Shown here one piece after another: positions 8,901 to 16,951 of a stretch of 41,463 bases of DNA. This DNA comes from Pedosphaera sp. (lineage in GTDB: Bacteria; Verrucomicrobiota; Verrucomicrobiia; Limisphaerales; F1-12-MAGs170). The notes beneath the pieces were generated by a model that saw nothing but the letters and a program-made list of their open reading frames with translations, had not been told where the DNA came from and ran no database searches. Positions within the stretch are counted from its first letter, which is position 1, and each line of letters begins with the position of its first letter. Both the position numbers and the translations under genes were made by a program. Where the stretch lies: positions 1 to 41,463 of the forward strand of contig SIBF01000013.1 in NCBI GenBank assembly GCA_009695275.1. The letters run 5' to 3'.

Positions 8901-10162
8901 CGCAGAACGTAATTGGTCCTGGCGGGCGTCTCCTGAAGAAAGGTGTCGGACAGCCAGCCGTTGGGCTGAGGGTCGTAGGAGATCGAGAGGGATAGGATTT
9001 GTGCGCGCGGAGCCATGCCGCGAAAGTTTGCATTCGTTTCAGAACCAGGAGGAGTGCCTGCCATTGAACCCTCACCGTTTCCAGCAATGACGGACGCCAC
9101 ATGAGTGCCATGCCCGCCTCTGTCGCGAAGCAACAACGGATCAGGCGAAATCACCCGCCCTGCAAGGGCGACGTGGTTACCGTCCACTCCTTCGTCGTTC
9201 ACGCTCACAACGACTCTATTGCCGGTTAACTGAAGATAATTGGTCGTTCCAATCGTATCAGGCGAAACGCCCACGCGAACCCGGCTCCGGTCACTGGCGA
9301 CGGCACGCCGCACCACGCGCTCGATGCCCTGCACAGATGTCATCCGAGCCAGAGGCACCAACACATCCGCGGGAGGGCGAATCACAAGTTGATCACCAAA
9401 CGGCGACGGTTCTTCAACCAACAACTCCACTCCCAGATTCGCCATGCTCGCAATGACGCCATCTCGCTCCCGAGGGAACAAAGTCAACCGCAGCAACGCG
9501 TCGCCGGGCAGTAGCTGCCCTTCGACAGCGATCCCGAGGAGCGCCGGGTCCAGCTTGTAGTACGGCTCATAAGGCAGAATCGACTGAGTCTCCCGTGTTT
9601 CAGAAATCCGCCGGGCGACTGCGACAGAAGCCCGCACGAGATAGGCGTTGTTGGGAATGTAGGAAATCGTTTCAGCACCCACCGCGGCAAGCATGGCACG
9701 GAATCGTTCGGTGATGGGACCACGAGCCTGGACGATATAACTGCCAGGATCTCCTTCGCTCCGTAAATTCTCCGGAACCTCCAGATTGAGAGTCTCAGCA
9801 GTGTCGATGAATGCATTGCGCAACAACACCGCAGTCTCGCTCCGCATCAATTCACCGATACTTCTGAGGGTATTCCGAAGGCGATACGGGAAATTGGTAT
9901 CCTTGGAAATAACAGCCGTCATGGAAGCTGGTGCGGGTGCCATGGCTTTCGGAACCGCAGCCCCCGGTCGTGGAACGACGGCCGACGAAAGAAGATTGAA
10001 AGGACCGGATGCCGGCAACCCCATGCCGGCCTGATTGGTCCGCGCCGGGACCGAACGATCGTTCATCGCTGCCTGGCGCTTATTGCCGTACAGCCAGAAA
10101 CCGATCGCGGCCACGAATAGCAGCACGCTTAACAAGAACCATGTTCGAGTTCTCAAATGCAT
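2990..10162 (-). CDS. Giant S8 (subtilisin/KP-43-like) serine protease with P-domains and C-terminal repeats
   Basis: A 2390-residue multidomain protein. Residues 8-26 form a hydrophobic N-terminal segment (signal or anchor), then a prodomain-like region to about 300. The S8 catalytic domain has Asp323 (NDEG), His351 (GGHGTHVAS), oxyanion Asn474 (AAGNSG) and Ser625 (SGTSQATP). Residues 700-860 match the C-terminal beta-barrel of KP-43-type subtilisins (NDLDL, NNVENV, QDYALV). A P-domain-like unit lies at about 1045-1173; a second begins near 1300 and closes at 1577-1618, interrupted by an inserted galactose-binding-like domain. About 1620-1990 holds beta-rich, pre-peptidase-like segments. Residues 1992-2390 are five W...RFFRV modules. 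It is probably a cell-surface or secreted protease for proteins or peptides. The downstream position relative to the pseudopilin operon suggests, but does not prove, export by it. The gap to that operon is 311 nt. Confidence 0.95.
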   Translation of the reverse strand: MHLRTRTWFLLSVLLFVAAIGFWLYGNKRQAAMNDRSVPARTNQAGMGLPASGPFNLLSSAVVPRPGAAVPKAMAPAPASMTAVISKDTNFPYRLRNTLRSIGELMRSETAVLLRNAFIDTAETLNLEVPENLRSEGDPGSYIVQARGPITERFRAMLAAVGAETISYIPNNAYLVRASVAVARRISETRETQSILPYEPYYKLDPALLGIAVEGQLLPGDALLRLTLFPRERDGVIASMANLGVELLVEEPSPFGDQLVIRPPADVLVPLARMTSVQGIERVVRRAVASDRSRVRVGVSPDTIGTTNYLQLTGNRVVVSVNDEGVDGNHVALAGRVISPDPLLLRDRGGHGTHVASVIAGNGEGSMAGTPPGSETNANFRGMAPRAQILSLSISYDPQPNGWLSDTFLQETPARTNYVLRRSVNAPMISNNSWNYAGLNEYDSAAARFDAAVRDALPDVERSQPMIFVFAAGNSGEGSDNGLGAIPNSVSSPATAKNVITVGAIESLRSITNSVVITNITGILAADGGTTNLITLVTNTPFQGMTDSDFEVAAFSSRGNVGIGTEGTYGRFKPDVMAPGAFIIGARSGYWDEARSLDPTDGKSQVIQEVNKSVAPNYRFESGTSQATPVVSGMLALMQEFFEQRIFGGGRRTNSPAMMKALLINGARSLGGPYDLQINNTINHQGWGQVNLTNSIPAMLGGNQVEARWPLRMYDQSPANAVATGEARSWRVAFSTNAQQVPFRATLVWTDPPGNPNAAVKLVNDLDLIVSNTVTHVAYYGNNIPAQSDYSTATETNSVAQPDVVNNVENVFLRDPGGSNLVVTVVGRRVNVNAVSEFYQTTARVNDVVQDYALVLSLGDTTITNGMTINATTTRQVVPQPEATTITNGIPIFNQRVGANPTLVPGANGLAAQWNFYTFTNTFLTNSTSTLTNGTNVAFITFRPPNISEPRSSLEADIDLYVSKNPGLLTLDANAVAGARKSIKRGGTESIVYNDAQPGEIFYVGVKSEDQQGGEYGLVVISSNDPFEENQNGSRVLRGFPARAVIPDGVASLPGAVQIFAVGISPQPIYNVVATNLLTHQDLGDLIGILSHDSKSVALNNHNLNNGVLDVFGGLFVYDDSFLGSLVGRLGSDGPGKLTDFAGGRGDGVWIFNMIDSAPTHTGRVESLTLRVDPFAFGDNLAAAGLKGIDFKLAPFGESCGVQEVPPGVTNMTFRATKLTGPVDLYIRRDSMPTAGEFDKVVRIDPPSGEVSLGIYDQPPLIPGRYFYCLRNPSDIAVDGNLALLFEFDVNLDTGRNLSITNEVSLLDSGMISSSVFMQADKEVNSVEVGVRIQHPRPSDLVLHLVSPQGTRLLLAENRGGDTDQGYGAGKSTNVTYTLFTESTNYANPLLPIKFTLAPFTNSFIGTNPPAFVDGFEKASLGVYGPGTNISGWNVSRNLIKIHDDLSIAGVSPDSGFQFAELLGSIDEPAAIVREFATQPNSFYLINLAIRRYQTNVSGPEAIQIAYGEPVPGVSENRYLYLTSTNWQSESILFQATGTNSFLQLQSVYPSGIFVDSVQVLDLGAPATAYVMPEESFSIFKGERALGEWRLEVTDTRFGPVPRGDPRLISWRLHLDYADPVQRAVTLTNGLVFSGSLTNAQTNYFAVDICDQTTVATAFLRGNFDSLTLLTDREGLPTGDPGTDDLRSVNNSNPFDEGSGDGFATVFLSARAVHPAPLKQGRRLFFAVHNSRSGETNGYSFHVILDAGDCNPRPIIRLRDSIAYTNAIPPVEGIIDYFVYRVSPIAEKVDLELQPRNGDVGMILSRGLPLPTLTNFAYQIDAPGITNEFISLTTNSAPVPLTPGDWHIGVYSHATNTVIYSIRATPTLNTNFNLIRLTNDVPVEFTIAAGSQPTNFFVFPVEEELQGLHFDVDRMSIGSNLHVGVDQLPPGTNSLVFPGGSNAPIFTSIRPVDVGATVYNGDWFAAIQALLGSDISFRITARGLPLTETNLVDFRREQTNRQNCLFYRSETGKQYVILGKRDPNAEKWVQLSPVINSLLDGESSFCMDQVLGYEFFQVARYRAATPPPTPTGGGYVDSSVAENGTEICVGWTATVGSTYHVQGTDAIEPAQWTNLSTNKAAQSNMNVCFPKTGATRFFRVAVVGGGTTPPPATGGFVDSSLAVGVADLCVSWPSQIGTAYHLQGTVDIEPAQWTTLSTNKATQLTTTACLPNTIPQRFFRVAVVGSIVQPPTSGGTFVLPTLTVGREICVGWTASVGSTYQVQGSIDIEPANWNTISTNKATQSSTSACFPTTTPFRFFRVAVSGASGAGASDGAVSSVQVSNPTLAVDGALRFEWKAVIGRNYEVQFTVDLASGSWTPLTNVVAATERLSFSEPTQQSELARFYRVISR
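2993..4189 (-). repeat. Five tandem 81-residue-class C-terminal modules of the S8 protease
   Basis: Residues 1992-2390 divide into five units of 81, 81, 81, 79 and 77 residues (DNA 3947-4189, 3704-3946, 3461-3703, 3224-3460, 2993-3223). Units 2-4 are closely similar: each has C-V-x-W, a Y-x-x-QG strand, IEPA-x-W, STNKA-x-Q, a second Cys and RFFRVAV. Units 1 and 5 are diverged but keep W and FFQV or FYRV; the last lacks the Cys pair. Pro/Thr-rich linkers (TTPPPAT, VQPPTSG) separate the middle units. Comparable single modules ending in RFYRV are common at the C-termini of verrucomicrobial secreted proteins. A binding or surface-retention role is inferred. Confidence 0.9.
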
Positions 10163-10473
10163 ACGTCTTCACCGGCACCCGAAGCTTTCGCGCCCGACAA
10201 AAATGTGCGCCGCGGCAATCTGCAATCCGGGTGTCCGCGAGGGGGAAATAGCAGATCGACAGCCAACCTCAAGATGTGAACTTGAAAAAATACCCGAGCC
10301 AGGAAACAATTTTTAAAGCCGAGGACGAGCGAATAGGGAAGTCCAAACTCCAAGGCAACCAGATCCACGCAGCGGCGGCTGACATCGATACAGTTTTGAA
10401 AGTGGCTCCCTTGAGTCAAACTTGATCCTGGAGTTGAAATCAGATCCGGCGTGAGCGACATCCGCATTCGCGT
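10163..10473 (-). other. Intergenic spacer between pseudopilin operon and S8 protease
   Basis: This 311-nt gap separates the stop of the GspK-like gene from the start of the giant protease. No strong hairpin with a T-tract and no convincing -35/-10 pair was found. A 104-codon open frame (10467-10153, minus) fills it almost exactly but lacks recognisable protein character; it is discussed as a finding. Confidence 0.5.
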
Positions 10474-13400
10474 CTAATCGGGCGGCAGAATGTTGTAACT
10501 CTCCACCACGACGCGTGGCCGCAAGGGAGCGTCCTCGATGCGGAATACCGCCTTGGCGACCACCTCGCCGGTGATCTGGTAGTTCGTGCAGATGTTGTAG
10601 AAATTGCCCGAAGTCACCAGGGAGCGCTCCGCTGGCTTTAGTGATTGACCAAAAGCATAAACGACGATTCGCGGCTCATCCGCCTTGAGGAGCGACATGA
10701 TCTGCTGCGGAATCCGCTCCACCGCTTCATCGGTGAGTCCACGCTGAAACTGGGCTGAGGAGGTGAGATTCAAGAACGGTGAACGCACCGTCAGCTCCGG
10801 GGTCGCCAGCACATTACCCATCGGCTCGAATAATCCATTTGGAAAATAGTTTCGCATGACGTTGATGCCATCGACGATGTATTTCATCTGCGGGGACGAA
10901 GGCTCGATGAAGCGATCCGCAAAACGCTGCCCTCCTATCGGCCCCGGGCTGACAACCGAGTTTGAGAGCACATGAACACCGCTCAAGGCCGCTGACCACG
11001 CTGCCGTGTTCGTCTGATTGACAGATAGCAGCCCCCGCGCGGCATTGGCGTTGGGTGCCACGGTGAAGAGGTCCACGAGCTTCCAGTCGTTCGTGGGATG
11101 GGTTCCATAACTGCCAGACCAAAGAAGCCATTCCCGGTCAGTCAGCGCCTTGCCTGTCACGGGATCAATGTGAGACTTCAAGTAAATGGTCTGCCATGGC
11201 GTGCCACGATGCACACGGCCCAACCAGCCCACGTTCGGAAATTTGTTCGTCGGGAAAGACCACACATCCGAGCCCGTGACACCGGGATCCTTGGCCGCCA
11301 TCGAGTAAGCGAGGCCCGTCGCCTGTTTCTGAGGATTGCCGCCCCAGGGTTGGTAGCGCTCGTTCAACAGCCTCAGATTGGATTGAGGAAGGGGATTCGA
11401 AGCTGGCCGGACGATTGCGTAATTGTTGGTCGAGTTCGGATTGCTCAGGTACGGATCGAACAGATCCCCAACGGTGTAATGAACCAGGGGATCGTTCGCC
11501 TGCCAGGAGAGCCGTTGATAAATCTTGCGCGTTGGCGTGAACGGCGCCTGCATGGTGGAGTTTGTGGTGTTCCCTGAGAGAAATTTCTTGAACCGGTCGA
11601 TCTCCAACTGTCGCTGACTGGGGCTCAGGCTGATCGGGTGACTCCGCCATACATCCGCTGCCACAGGCACATCGCCCTGCGCAACCGCCAGTTGATTGAT
11701 CAACCCCAGCGTCGGGGCGTTGGCCGCGAAGCCGAGCCGGTTCGTCAGCCACAGGTTCCCTTCAGAAACGGTTCCTTGATCCCGGAAGAATCCCCCTCCT
11801 CCGCCGCTTTGATCTCCCACCAATGCCTGCGTGATGTCCAGGAAACTGTTCATCGCATCGAGATTTACAAAATCCAATACTCGACTCGATGCCCGATCCA
11901 CCACCCAGTACTGAAGCCGGTTCGTCATGTAGAGGCGCAACCGCGGCGCGTCGAGCGAGGATTCAAAACTGTTCGTGATCTGCGGATCGAAAAGGAAGGG
12001 TGCCCGGCGCGAAAGGTAGGCGGCGTTTGTGAGGAATACGAAATTGGTTTGGACCGGCAGCACGAATGACTCAGAACTCTGCGTGCCCAGCCAGTTGGTC
12101 ATCACGATCCGGCTTGCGGCAACTCCGCGACGGCTCAACAAGAGGTTGGTCGTGTTGCCCACCACGTTGCTCAAGGCGAAGCTGAAACGGTTCGTCACCA
12201 CGATGTCCACCGGGCGGCGGAAAGCTTGAGTGTAAGAATTCCAAGCTTCGATACCAAACACGTTCGAGATGCCCACCACATACATCTGGTTGGTCAGGAA
12301 TGTGCGCTGGCCGATCTTCCTCAACTCGACCTTGCGGCTGACCTGCACGGCGGTTTCGAGCGAGAATTCGTTAAAGTTTGGAAGCCCTTTCTTGGCGCCG
12401 ATGATCCACGGCACGCCATAGACATTTACGTAAGTCGGTCCATCGGTTCGAATTCGTTGCCGTTGAGTTTCAAAATTCAAGTCAAGCCAGTCGTTGCGCA
12501 AGGGCGCGGCATTCGTGACCTCCAGGAAACCCGTTATGTAAATCGCTCCCTGCGGGGCGCGTTGGAACACCGGCCGGAATACAGTGGGCATTTCATTGGT
12601 CCCGTTCGGTGTCACAAAACTGCGTGAAGTCGTCGCGTCATAGATATTCGCCGCCGTCTGAAGCACCCGATGCAGCGACGCCGAGTATTCGATATTGGTT
12701 GTCCAAAACGCAGCTCCCTTCAGCGGCGGATGATAAACCTGAATGTTGGTGATCGAGATGTTGTGGCGCACCGGCAGTTCGCCCAGCATGAAATTGGTCA
12801 CAATGGGACGACCCAATGCGTTGACCACGATGTTGGTGGTCAAGCTTGCCCTGAGAACGCGATCGGCAACCTGGTAGAAAAAGTTGGTAGCGTTGCCCGG
12901 ACGGAGCGGCGTGTAATCCACTTCTGGATTCCACTCGATGCCACGAGCGCGGGCATCGGTGACCACAGGCTGATAACTTAAGTTAAATTTGTTCGTCAGG
13001 TGCGTTTGATGATCTGTTTGGAAAATGTTGTTGGACAGCGTGGCCCTTGAATCCACGCCCAACTGCGAGAGCATCCGGTAAAAAGTATAGCGATTGTAGA
13101 GGCTGGCGGGGCTGTTTGTGTCTTTTGAGACGGCAAGCAACCGCGCCACCGTCGTCGCCGGAAGGCCGGTGTTGTAAAGTTCCTGCGCATCGAAGAGCGA
13201 GTTCGTACTGTCGGTTCCCGACCACGGAGCGGCCGTGTTATCGACTTCGTTCGTCGCCAGCGGCGCGTCGGAGTAGGAGTTGATGCGGTCGCGGGAAAGA
13301 GAGTTGTTTGGTGCCGCAGCCAGGCCGAAGTAGCGCTCGGCGGACAGCAACGTTGCCTGATAATTCGTACCGTAGCGGTACTTCAAAATCTGATTCGCAT

Positions 13401-14277
13401 CGAAGAATGATCTTCCAATGCTATTGGCTGCCGGGCTGGCATTATACGCATATCGACCACCAAAGGCTGCGTTGTTCCAGACGTTCGTATTGAGGTCGGC
13501 AAGAAATCCCGCGAGGTTTAATTCCCATGAGCCCACGCCCTGGTGGCGGGAAAACCCCTCCAGGCTCATATCCGGCCGGAGGCGCTTGGCGTAGTTGTGG
13601 ATGAAATTCACGTCCAAACTCTTCCCCGCAGGGAGCGCAAGGAATGCGTAGCGGCTGAGAAAACGATTGGTCTCTGAGTGCCGCCGGTCCGGCCTTTCCA
13701 GCAAACCAATCCATTGAGGATCGCCGGTGACAAAGAACCGGTTGGCAGGGTTCGCCGCACTGACGAACGGCGCATTGGTCACTCCCGTGTCCTCGAACAG
13801 TCCGTTACGATTCAGATCGAGATAATATCGGAAATCCCAAGCCCGTGGATCATTCACCGAAAGCGCGACATTTGTGCGAACGCAAACCGGCGGGCGGGCA
13901 TCATACTGCAGATTCGCCATGTTGTTGAGGCGCTGCTGCTTGTTCAGCAATCCACCGCTCCGCAGGCGGTCGTAATTGACGTTTAATGGATCCACGACTC
14001 CTGAGCGGAAGCCGAGGGGATCAATCAAGTTGGTCGAAACCAGCATGTCAAACGCACCTGCATTCGTCGCCGCGAGAATTCGGGACACCACCTCAGACTG
14101 AGCTCGGGCAAGAGCCGCATCCGCAGCAAGCCGCGCATCGCTTAAATCAGATGTGACGGTCACGGACGCCTTTTCCCGGCGGCTGACGGCAAGGAAGACA
14201 ACCGCCATGAACGTCACCACCGAGAGCATGATAACGGTGATGATGAGGGCGATTCCGCGTTGAGATTGTCGTTTCAT
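10474..14277 (-). CDS. Giant GspK-like / Verru_Chthon cassette A-like pseudopilin tip protein
   Basis: A 1267-residue protein beginning with a short basic leader and QRG followed by IALIITVIMLSVV, a class III prepilin-like signal. The residue at mature position 5 is Ile, not Glu; absence of Glu5 is the hallmark of GspK, the minor pseudopilin at the pilus tip. The helix is followed by SRREKASVTV and an AADAALARAQSEV segment resembling PilX/GspK N-terminal helices. The rest is a very long beta-rich, Asn/Thr-rich ectodomain with no domain I can name. Typical GspK is about 300-350 residues, so this is roughly four times longer; size and setting match the large protein of the four-gene Verru_Chthon cassettes. 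Its ATG overlaps the previous stop by 4 nt (ATGA), and it is the last gene of the operon. Confidence 0.85.
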   Translation of the reverse strand: MKRQSQRGIALIITVIMLSVVTFMAVVFLAVSRREKASVTVTSDLSDARLAADAALARAQSEVVSRILAATNAGAFDMLVSTNLIDPLGFRSGVVDPLNVNYDRLRSGGLLNKQQRLNNMANLQYDARPPVCVRTNVALSVNDPRAWDFRYYLDLNRNGLFEDTGVTNAPFVSAANPANRFFVTGDPQWIGLLERPDRRHSETNRFLSRYAFLALPAGKSLDVNFIHNYAKRLRPDMSLEGFSRHQGVGSWELNLAGFLADLNTNVWNNAAFGGRYAYNASPAANSIGRSFFDANQILKYRYGTNYQATLLSAERYFGLAAAPNNSLSRDRINSYSDAPLATNEVDNTAAPWSGTDSTNSLFDAQELYNTGLPATTVARLLAVSKDTNSPASLYNRYTFYRMLSQLGVDSRATLSNNIFQTDHQTHLTNKFNLSYQPVVTDARARGIEWNPEVDYTPLRPGNATNFFYQVADRVLRASLTTNIVVNALGRPIVTNFMLGELPVRHNISITNIQVYHPPLKGAAFWTTNIEYSASLHRVLQTAANIYDATTSRSFVTPNGTNEMPTVFRPVFQRAPQGAIYITGFLEVTNAAPLRNDWLDLNFETQRQRIRTDGPTYVNVYGVPWIIGAKKGLPNFNEFSLETAVQVSRKVELRKIGQRTFLTNQMYVVGISNVFGIEAWNSYTQAFRRPVDIVVTNRFSFALSNVVGNTTNLLLSRRGVAASRIVMTNWLGTQSSESFVLPVQTNFVFLTNAAYLSRRAPFLFDPQITNSFESSLDAPRLRLYMTNRLQYWVVDRASSRVLDFVNLDAMNSFLDITQALVGDQSGGGGGFFRDQGTVSEGNLWLTNRLGFAANAPTLGLINQLAVAQGDVPVAADVWRSHPISLSPSQRQLEIDRFKKFLSGNTTNSTMQAPFTPTRKIYQRLSWQANDPLVHYTVGDLFDPYLSNPNSTNNYAIVRPASNPLPQSNLRLLNERYQPWGGNPQKQATGLAYSMAAKDPGVTGSDVWSFPTNKFPNVGWLGRVHRGTPWQTIYLKSHIDPVTGKALTDREWLLWSGSYGTHPTNDWKLVDLFTVAPNANAARGLLSVNQTNTAAWSAALSGVHVLSNSVVSPGPIGGQRFADRFIEPSSPQMKYIVDGINVMRNYFPNGLFEPMGNVLATPELTVRSPFLNLTSSAQFQRGLTDEAVERIPQQIMSLLKADEPRIVVYAFGQSLKPAERSLVTSGNFYNICTNYQITGEVVAKAVFRIEDAPLRPRVVVESYNILPPD

Positions 14278-15236
14278 GGGACGGCAGTGCGGATGGGAAC
14301 CCGCTGGCGGAAAAGGTGAATCTTATTGGCCCGTTTCCTCAAAAAGTTCTGAACGAACGCGGCGTCGCCGGAATCCCGGATAGACTGGAATTGCCTGAAT
14401 GCCTCCGGTTCCAAAATGCCCAATTCAACTTCGACGTAAGCCGGGAGGGCATTGCTCTGAAAGAAAAACTCAGTCTGCTGGTAGCGAGGATCTCTGACCG
14501 AACCGGTCCGGCGCACCTGAATGTCCGCGCCGGGAAAACGATTAGGGCCCTCGCTGGGGTTGAGCTGCGGAATCAACCGATCACGAAACGCTGGTGGAAC
14601 AAGGGCGTTGGGTCGGCGATCCGCGCCAACATTCAACATCCGCCCGGCGTGGTCATAAGCAGCGAAGCGCAGGTGGATGACGCCGTCCGCCACACGATGA
14701 AGGTTGGTGGAAACCCGCTTCGTCACGGGATCGATCCCGGTCGTGTCAAAGCGATTCAGGAGGTTATCGTTCCCAACGTAGAGAGCGTTTGTGGATATCG
14801 TGTAGCGGTAGAGAGTCCCCACGCCGCCTACCGGTTCCATGACGCGGTAGCCGGTGCCGTTCCAGTCGTTGTTGAGCGCTGTCAGGAAGAAAACTTCTTG
14901 CAGCAGATTGGTCTTCAACGGCGTTTTCTCATCAAGATCAAGCAACACGGTGGCATCGACGGGACTCATCGTGGCACGGAGGCTTATGGTGTTGCTCCGA
15001 CGTGATGCAGTCAATTCAACCATCTCCCGGGTGAGCATCTCCATTGCCGCACGGCCCGATTCGAGGACATCCACCTGGGTGATGTTCGCACGCAGCGCCT
15101 TTTGCGTGTGGTTAAACAGCGCATAAAGGCCATAGACGATGACCGTCATCACCGAAACTGAAACCAACAATTCGATGACCGTCATCGCGCTTGTGCGATT
15201 ACCTTGTCGATTGCGATGTGAAATTGCCGTGTTCAT
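14274..15236 (-). CDS. GspJ-like minor pseudopilin
   Basis: A 320-residue protein with a prepilin signal near residue 17: SA|MTVIELLVSVSVMTVIVYG, that is Ala at -1, Met at +1 and Glu at +5. The following amphipathic helix (ALFNHTQKALRANITQVDVLESGRAAMEMLTREM) is typical of GspJ/PilW-like proteins, and the fifth place in a G-G-H-I-J-K order supports the GspJ role. The C-terminal part has YVEVELGILEPEAF, a common closing segment in these families. The start overlaps the preceding stop by 1 nt (TGATG), and the end overlaps the GspK-like start by 4 nt, so translation is probably coupled. It may correspond to Verru_Chthon cassette protein C; that needs an HMM search. Confidence 0.82.
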   Translation of the reverse strand: MNTAISHRNRQGNRTSAMTVIELLVSVSVMTVIVYGLYALFNHTQKALRANITQVDVLESGRAAMEMLTREMVELTASRRSNTISLRATMSPVDATVLLDLDEKTPLKTNLLQEVFFLTALNNDWNGTGYRVMEPVGGVGTLYRYTISTNALYVGNDNLLNRFDTTGIDPVTKRVSTNLHRVADGVIHLRFAAYDHAGRMLNVGADRRPNALVPPAFRDRLIPQLNPSEGPNRFPGADIQVRRTGSVRDPRYQQTEFFFQSNALPAYVEVELGILEPEAFRQFQSIRDSGDAAFVQNFLRKRANKIHLFRQRVPIRTAVP

Positions 15237-16072
15237 CAGAACCGGGTCGTGTAATGGTTGGGCGCTAGCAGCGCGTCACGCGGATCCACTGCCCCACTCA
15301 CCATTGTCCGGAATGTCCGTCGGTTTGATCCGATCACCAGCCTGCCGCCTTGCTGGAACAAAGGCCACGCGACGGTCAGCCTCACTTCATACAGGTTGCG
15401 CCTCAGATCAAACTGACGAGCCTGTTCCCCCCGCAGCAGGCTGTTCGTCGATGCAAGGAACTGTTCCGGAAGCGATGAGAAAGGAATGACTTCCGAGCGT
15501 ATTTGATAGCGGAAAGCGAACTCCTTGACGTTGACGTTCCGGACGCTCTTCTCGGAAGCGACACCTGTGATCGCCCTCGCATGAGCCACCACGATATTGG
15601 TCGTCACTTCACCGCGATTGTTCACGCCAAGCTTGGGTGTGGTAAGCAGCGCCACCAATTCCTGGCTGTTAGTAATGCGCCTGCCCGAACCAGCCCCTGA
15701 AGCCGTGATGTACTCGGTCGTCGGGAGAGGGCGGCTTGCTCCACGAACCCAGTTGGTGATAAGGACGCGTTCGACGAAGTTGGTAAGTTCATCAATCCCG
15801 CGGGCACCGCTGCGGATCGCCTCCAATACATAAAGGCCATCCTGTTGAATGATCGTGTCCTCCCGGTTCTCCTTCTGAACCTGGATGCCTGATGGCAACA
15901 CGCCAATAATCGCCACCACCCCAAATCCCACGATCGCCAGCGACAGAGCGACCTCGACGAGAGTGAACGCGCGCGCACGAATGGTCCGGAGACGAAGGGC
16001 AGTTCCATTCGCAACTTGCGGCAACTTGAGGAGCCACCTGGCGCAACCGTCTCTCTGTTGGCAAATTTTCAT
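15236..16072 (-). CDS. GspI-like minor pseudopilin
   Basis: A 278-residue protein from the ATG at 16072 (a TTG one codon earlier is the longest open start). The leader is long and basic (about 35 residues) and ends RARA|FTLVEVALSLAIVGFGVVAIIGVLPSG, with Ala at -1 and Glu at +5. FTLVEV...LAIV resembles GspI/PilV-type proteins, and the VQKENREDTIIQQDGLYVLEAI helix follows. The C-terminus contains LYEVRLTVAWPLF, reminiscent of the GspI/PilV beta-sheet. Start and stop each overlap a neighbour by 1 nt (TGATG). It may be the counterpart of Verru_Chthon cassette protein B. The exact role is inferred from gene order. Confidence 0.82.
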   Translation of the reverse strand: MKICQQRDGCARWLLKLPQVANGTALRLRTIRARAFTLVEVALSLAIVGFGVVAIIGVLPSGIQVQKENREDTIIQQDGLYVLEAIRSGARGIDELTNFVERVLITNWVRGASRPLPTTEYITASGAGSGRRITNSQELVALLTTPKLGVNNRGEVTTNIVVAHARAITGVASEKSVRNVNVKEFAFRYQIRSEVIPFSSLPEQFLASTNSLLRGEQARQFDLRRNLYEVRLTVAWPLFQQGGRLVIGSNRRTFRTMVSGAVDPRDALLAPNHYTTRF

Positions 16073-16944
16073 CAATTCCTAAATTCAGCCGAAATCACCT
16101 TGGCACGGCCCGTGACCCAGTTCACACGGACCGACTGCACATCGTTTGTCGTCAGCACGCGATTGACTGAACCCTCGTGCCTCACAAGATAGCGCGACTG
16201 TCCGGCGGCATCGCGACCGAACAGCACATCGCCCCGGATGAGGGGGATCACTTCGTCACGCCTCAACAGCGTCCCCGCACCGTTGACCAACTGTCCTTGC
16301 GAGTTGAAGCCAATGCATGGCAGCGCAATGTTGTTCGCGATTGCTTCAGTTCCTTGCGACGTCGGAAAAGGCAGCCCGGTGACGCGGTCGAACGACAGCC
16401 CGCACATTTGCAAAGAGGCATTGTCGAAGCGTGTATCGCGAATGAACTGCGAACCGGTGGTTCCGGAAAATTTCAGTTCGGGAATAACAACTCCCTGCGG
16501 CAAGGTCTGCCAGCCTGTGAGAAATCTCGGAGTGAAATGTCCCGGCTGATCGCCGACCGTGCGCCGGCTCACGAGCGCATAAGTGGTGTAAACCCCCTTG
16601 GCCAAATTGGTCGCGACCCGCCGATCCTCCGGTCGGGAAAAGTTTCCCGCCATCTGGGCGATATTGGTCGGAACAAAAACCATGTAAACGGTGGTCCGCT
16701 CGCTCATTGCCTTCAGGCGGGCCATCCCAAGGTCGTCGAGCAATTGGCGATTTGCTGAAGCGAGCAAATTAGCCTGCTTGAGACCTTTCAAACTGGGTGT
16801 CGCGATCGCCGCCAGAGCTCCGATGATGCCGATCACCACGAGCATCTCAATCAAAGTGAATGCAAAAGCTCGCCGCCCTTGCGCAGTCCGACCCGCCGTT
16901 GGCGGATCAAACTTCGTCGGGCGATTGAGCAAAATCAGATTCAT
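16072..16944 (-). CDS. GspH-like minor pseudopilin
   Basis: A 290-residue protein with a 30-residue leader ending AFA|FTLIEMLVVIGIIGALAAIATPSL: Ala at -1, Phe at +1, Glu at +5. The helix continues GLKQANLLASANRQLLDDLGMARLKAMSERTTV, matching the GspH/FimT pattern in which a helix ending in A.AR..A...... precedes a beta-sandwich. A late RVNWVTGRAKV strand also fits this family. It starts 7 nt after the stop of the GspG-like gene, and its TGA overlaps the next start by 1 nt. It probably corresponds to Verru_Chthon cassette protein D. GspH normally sits in the minor pseudopilin tip complex. Confidence 0.83.
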   Translation of the reverse strand: MNLILLNRPTKFDPPTAGRTAQGRRAFAFTLIEMLVVIGIIGALAAIATPSLKGLKQANLLASANRQLLDDLGMARLKAMSERTTVYMVFVPTNIAQMAGNFSRPEDRRVATNLAKGVYTTYALVSRRTVGDQPGHFTPRFLTGWQTLPQGVVIPELKFSGTTGSQFIRDTRFDNASLQMCGLSFDRVTGLPFPTSQGTEAIANNIALPCIGFNSQGQLVNGAGTLLRRDEVIPLIRGDVLFGRDAAGQSRYLVRHEGSVNRVLTTNDVQSVRVNWVTGRAKVISAEFRN

Positions 16945-16951
16945 AAGACCA

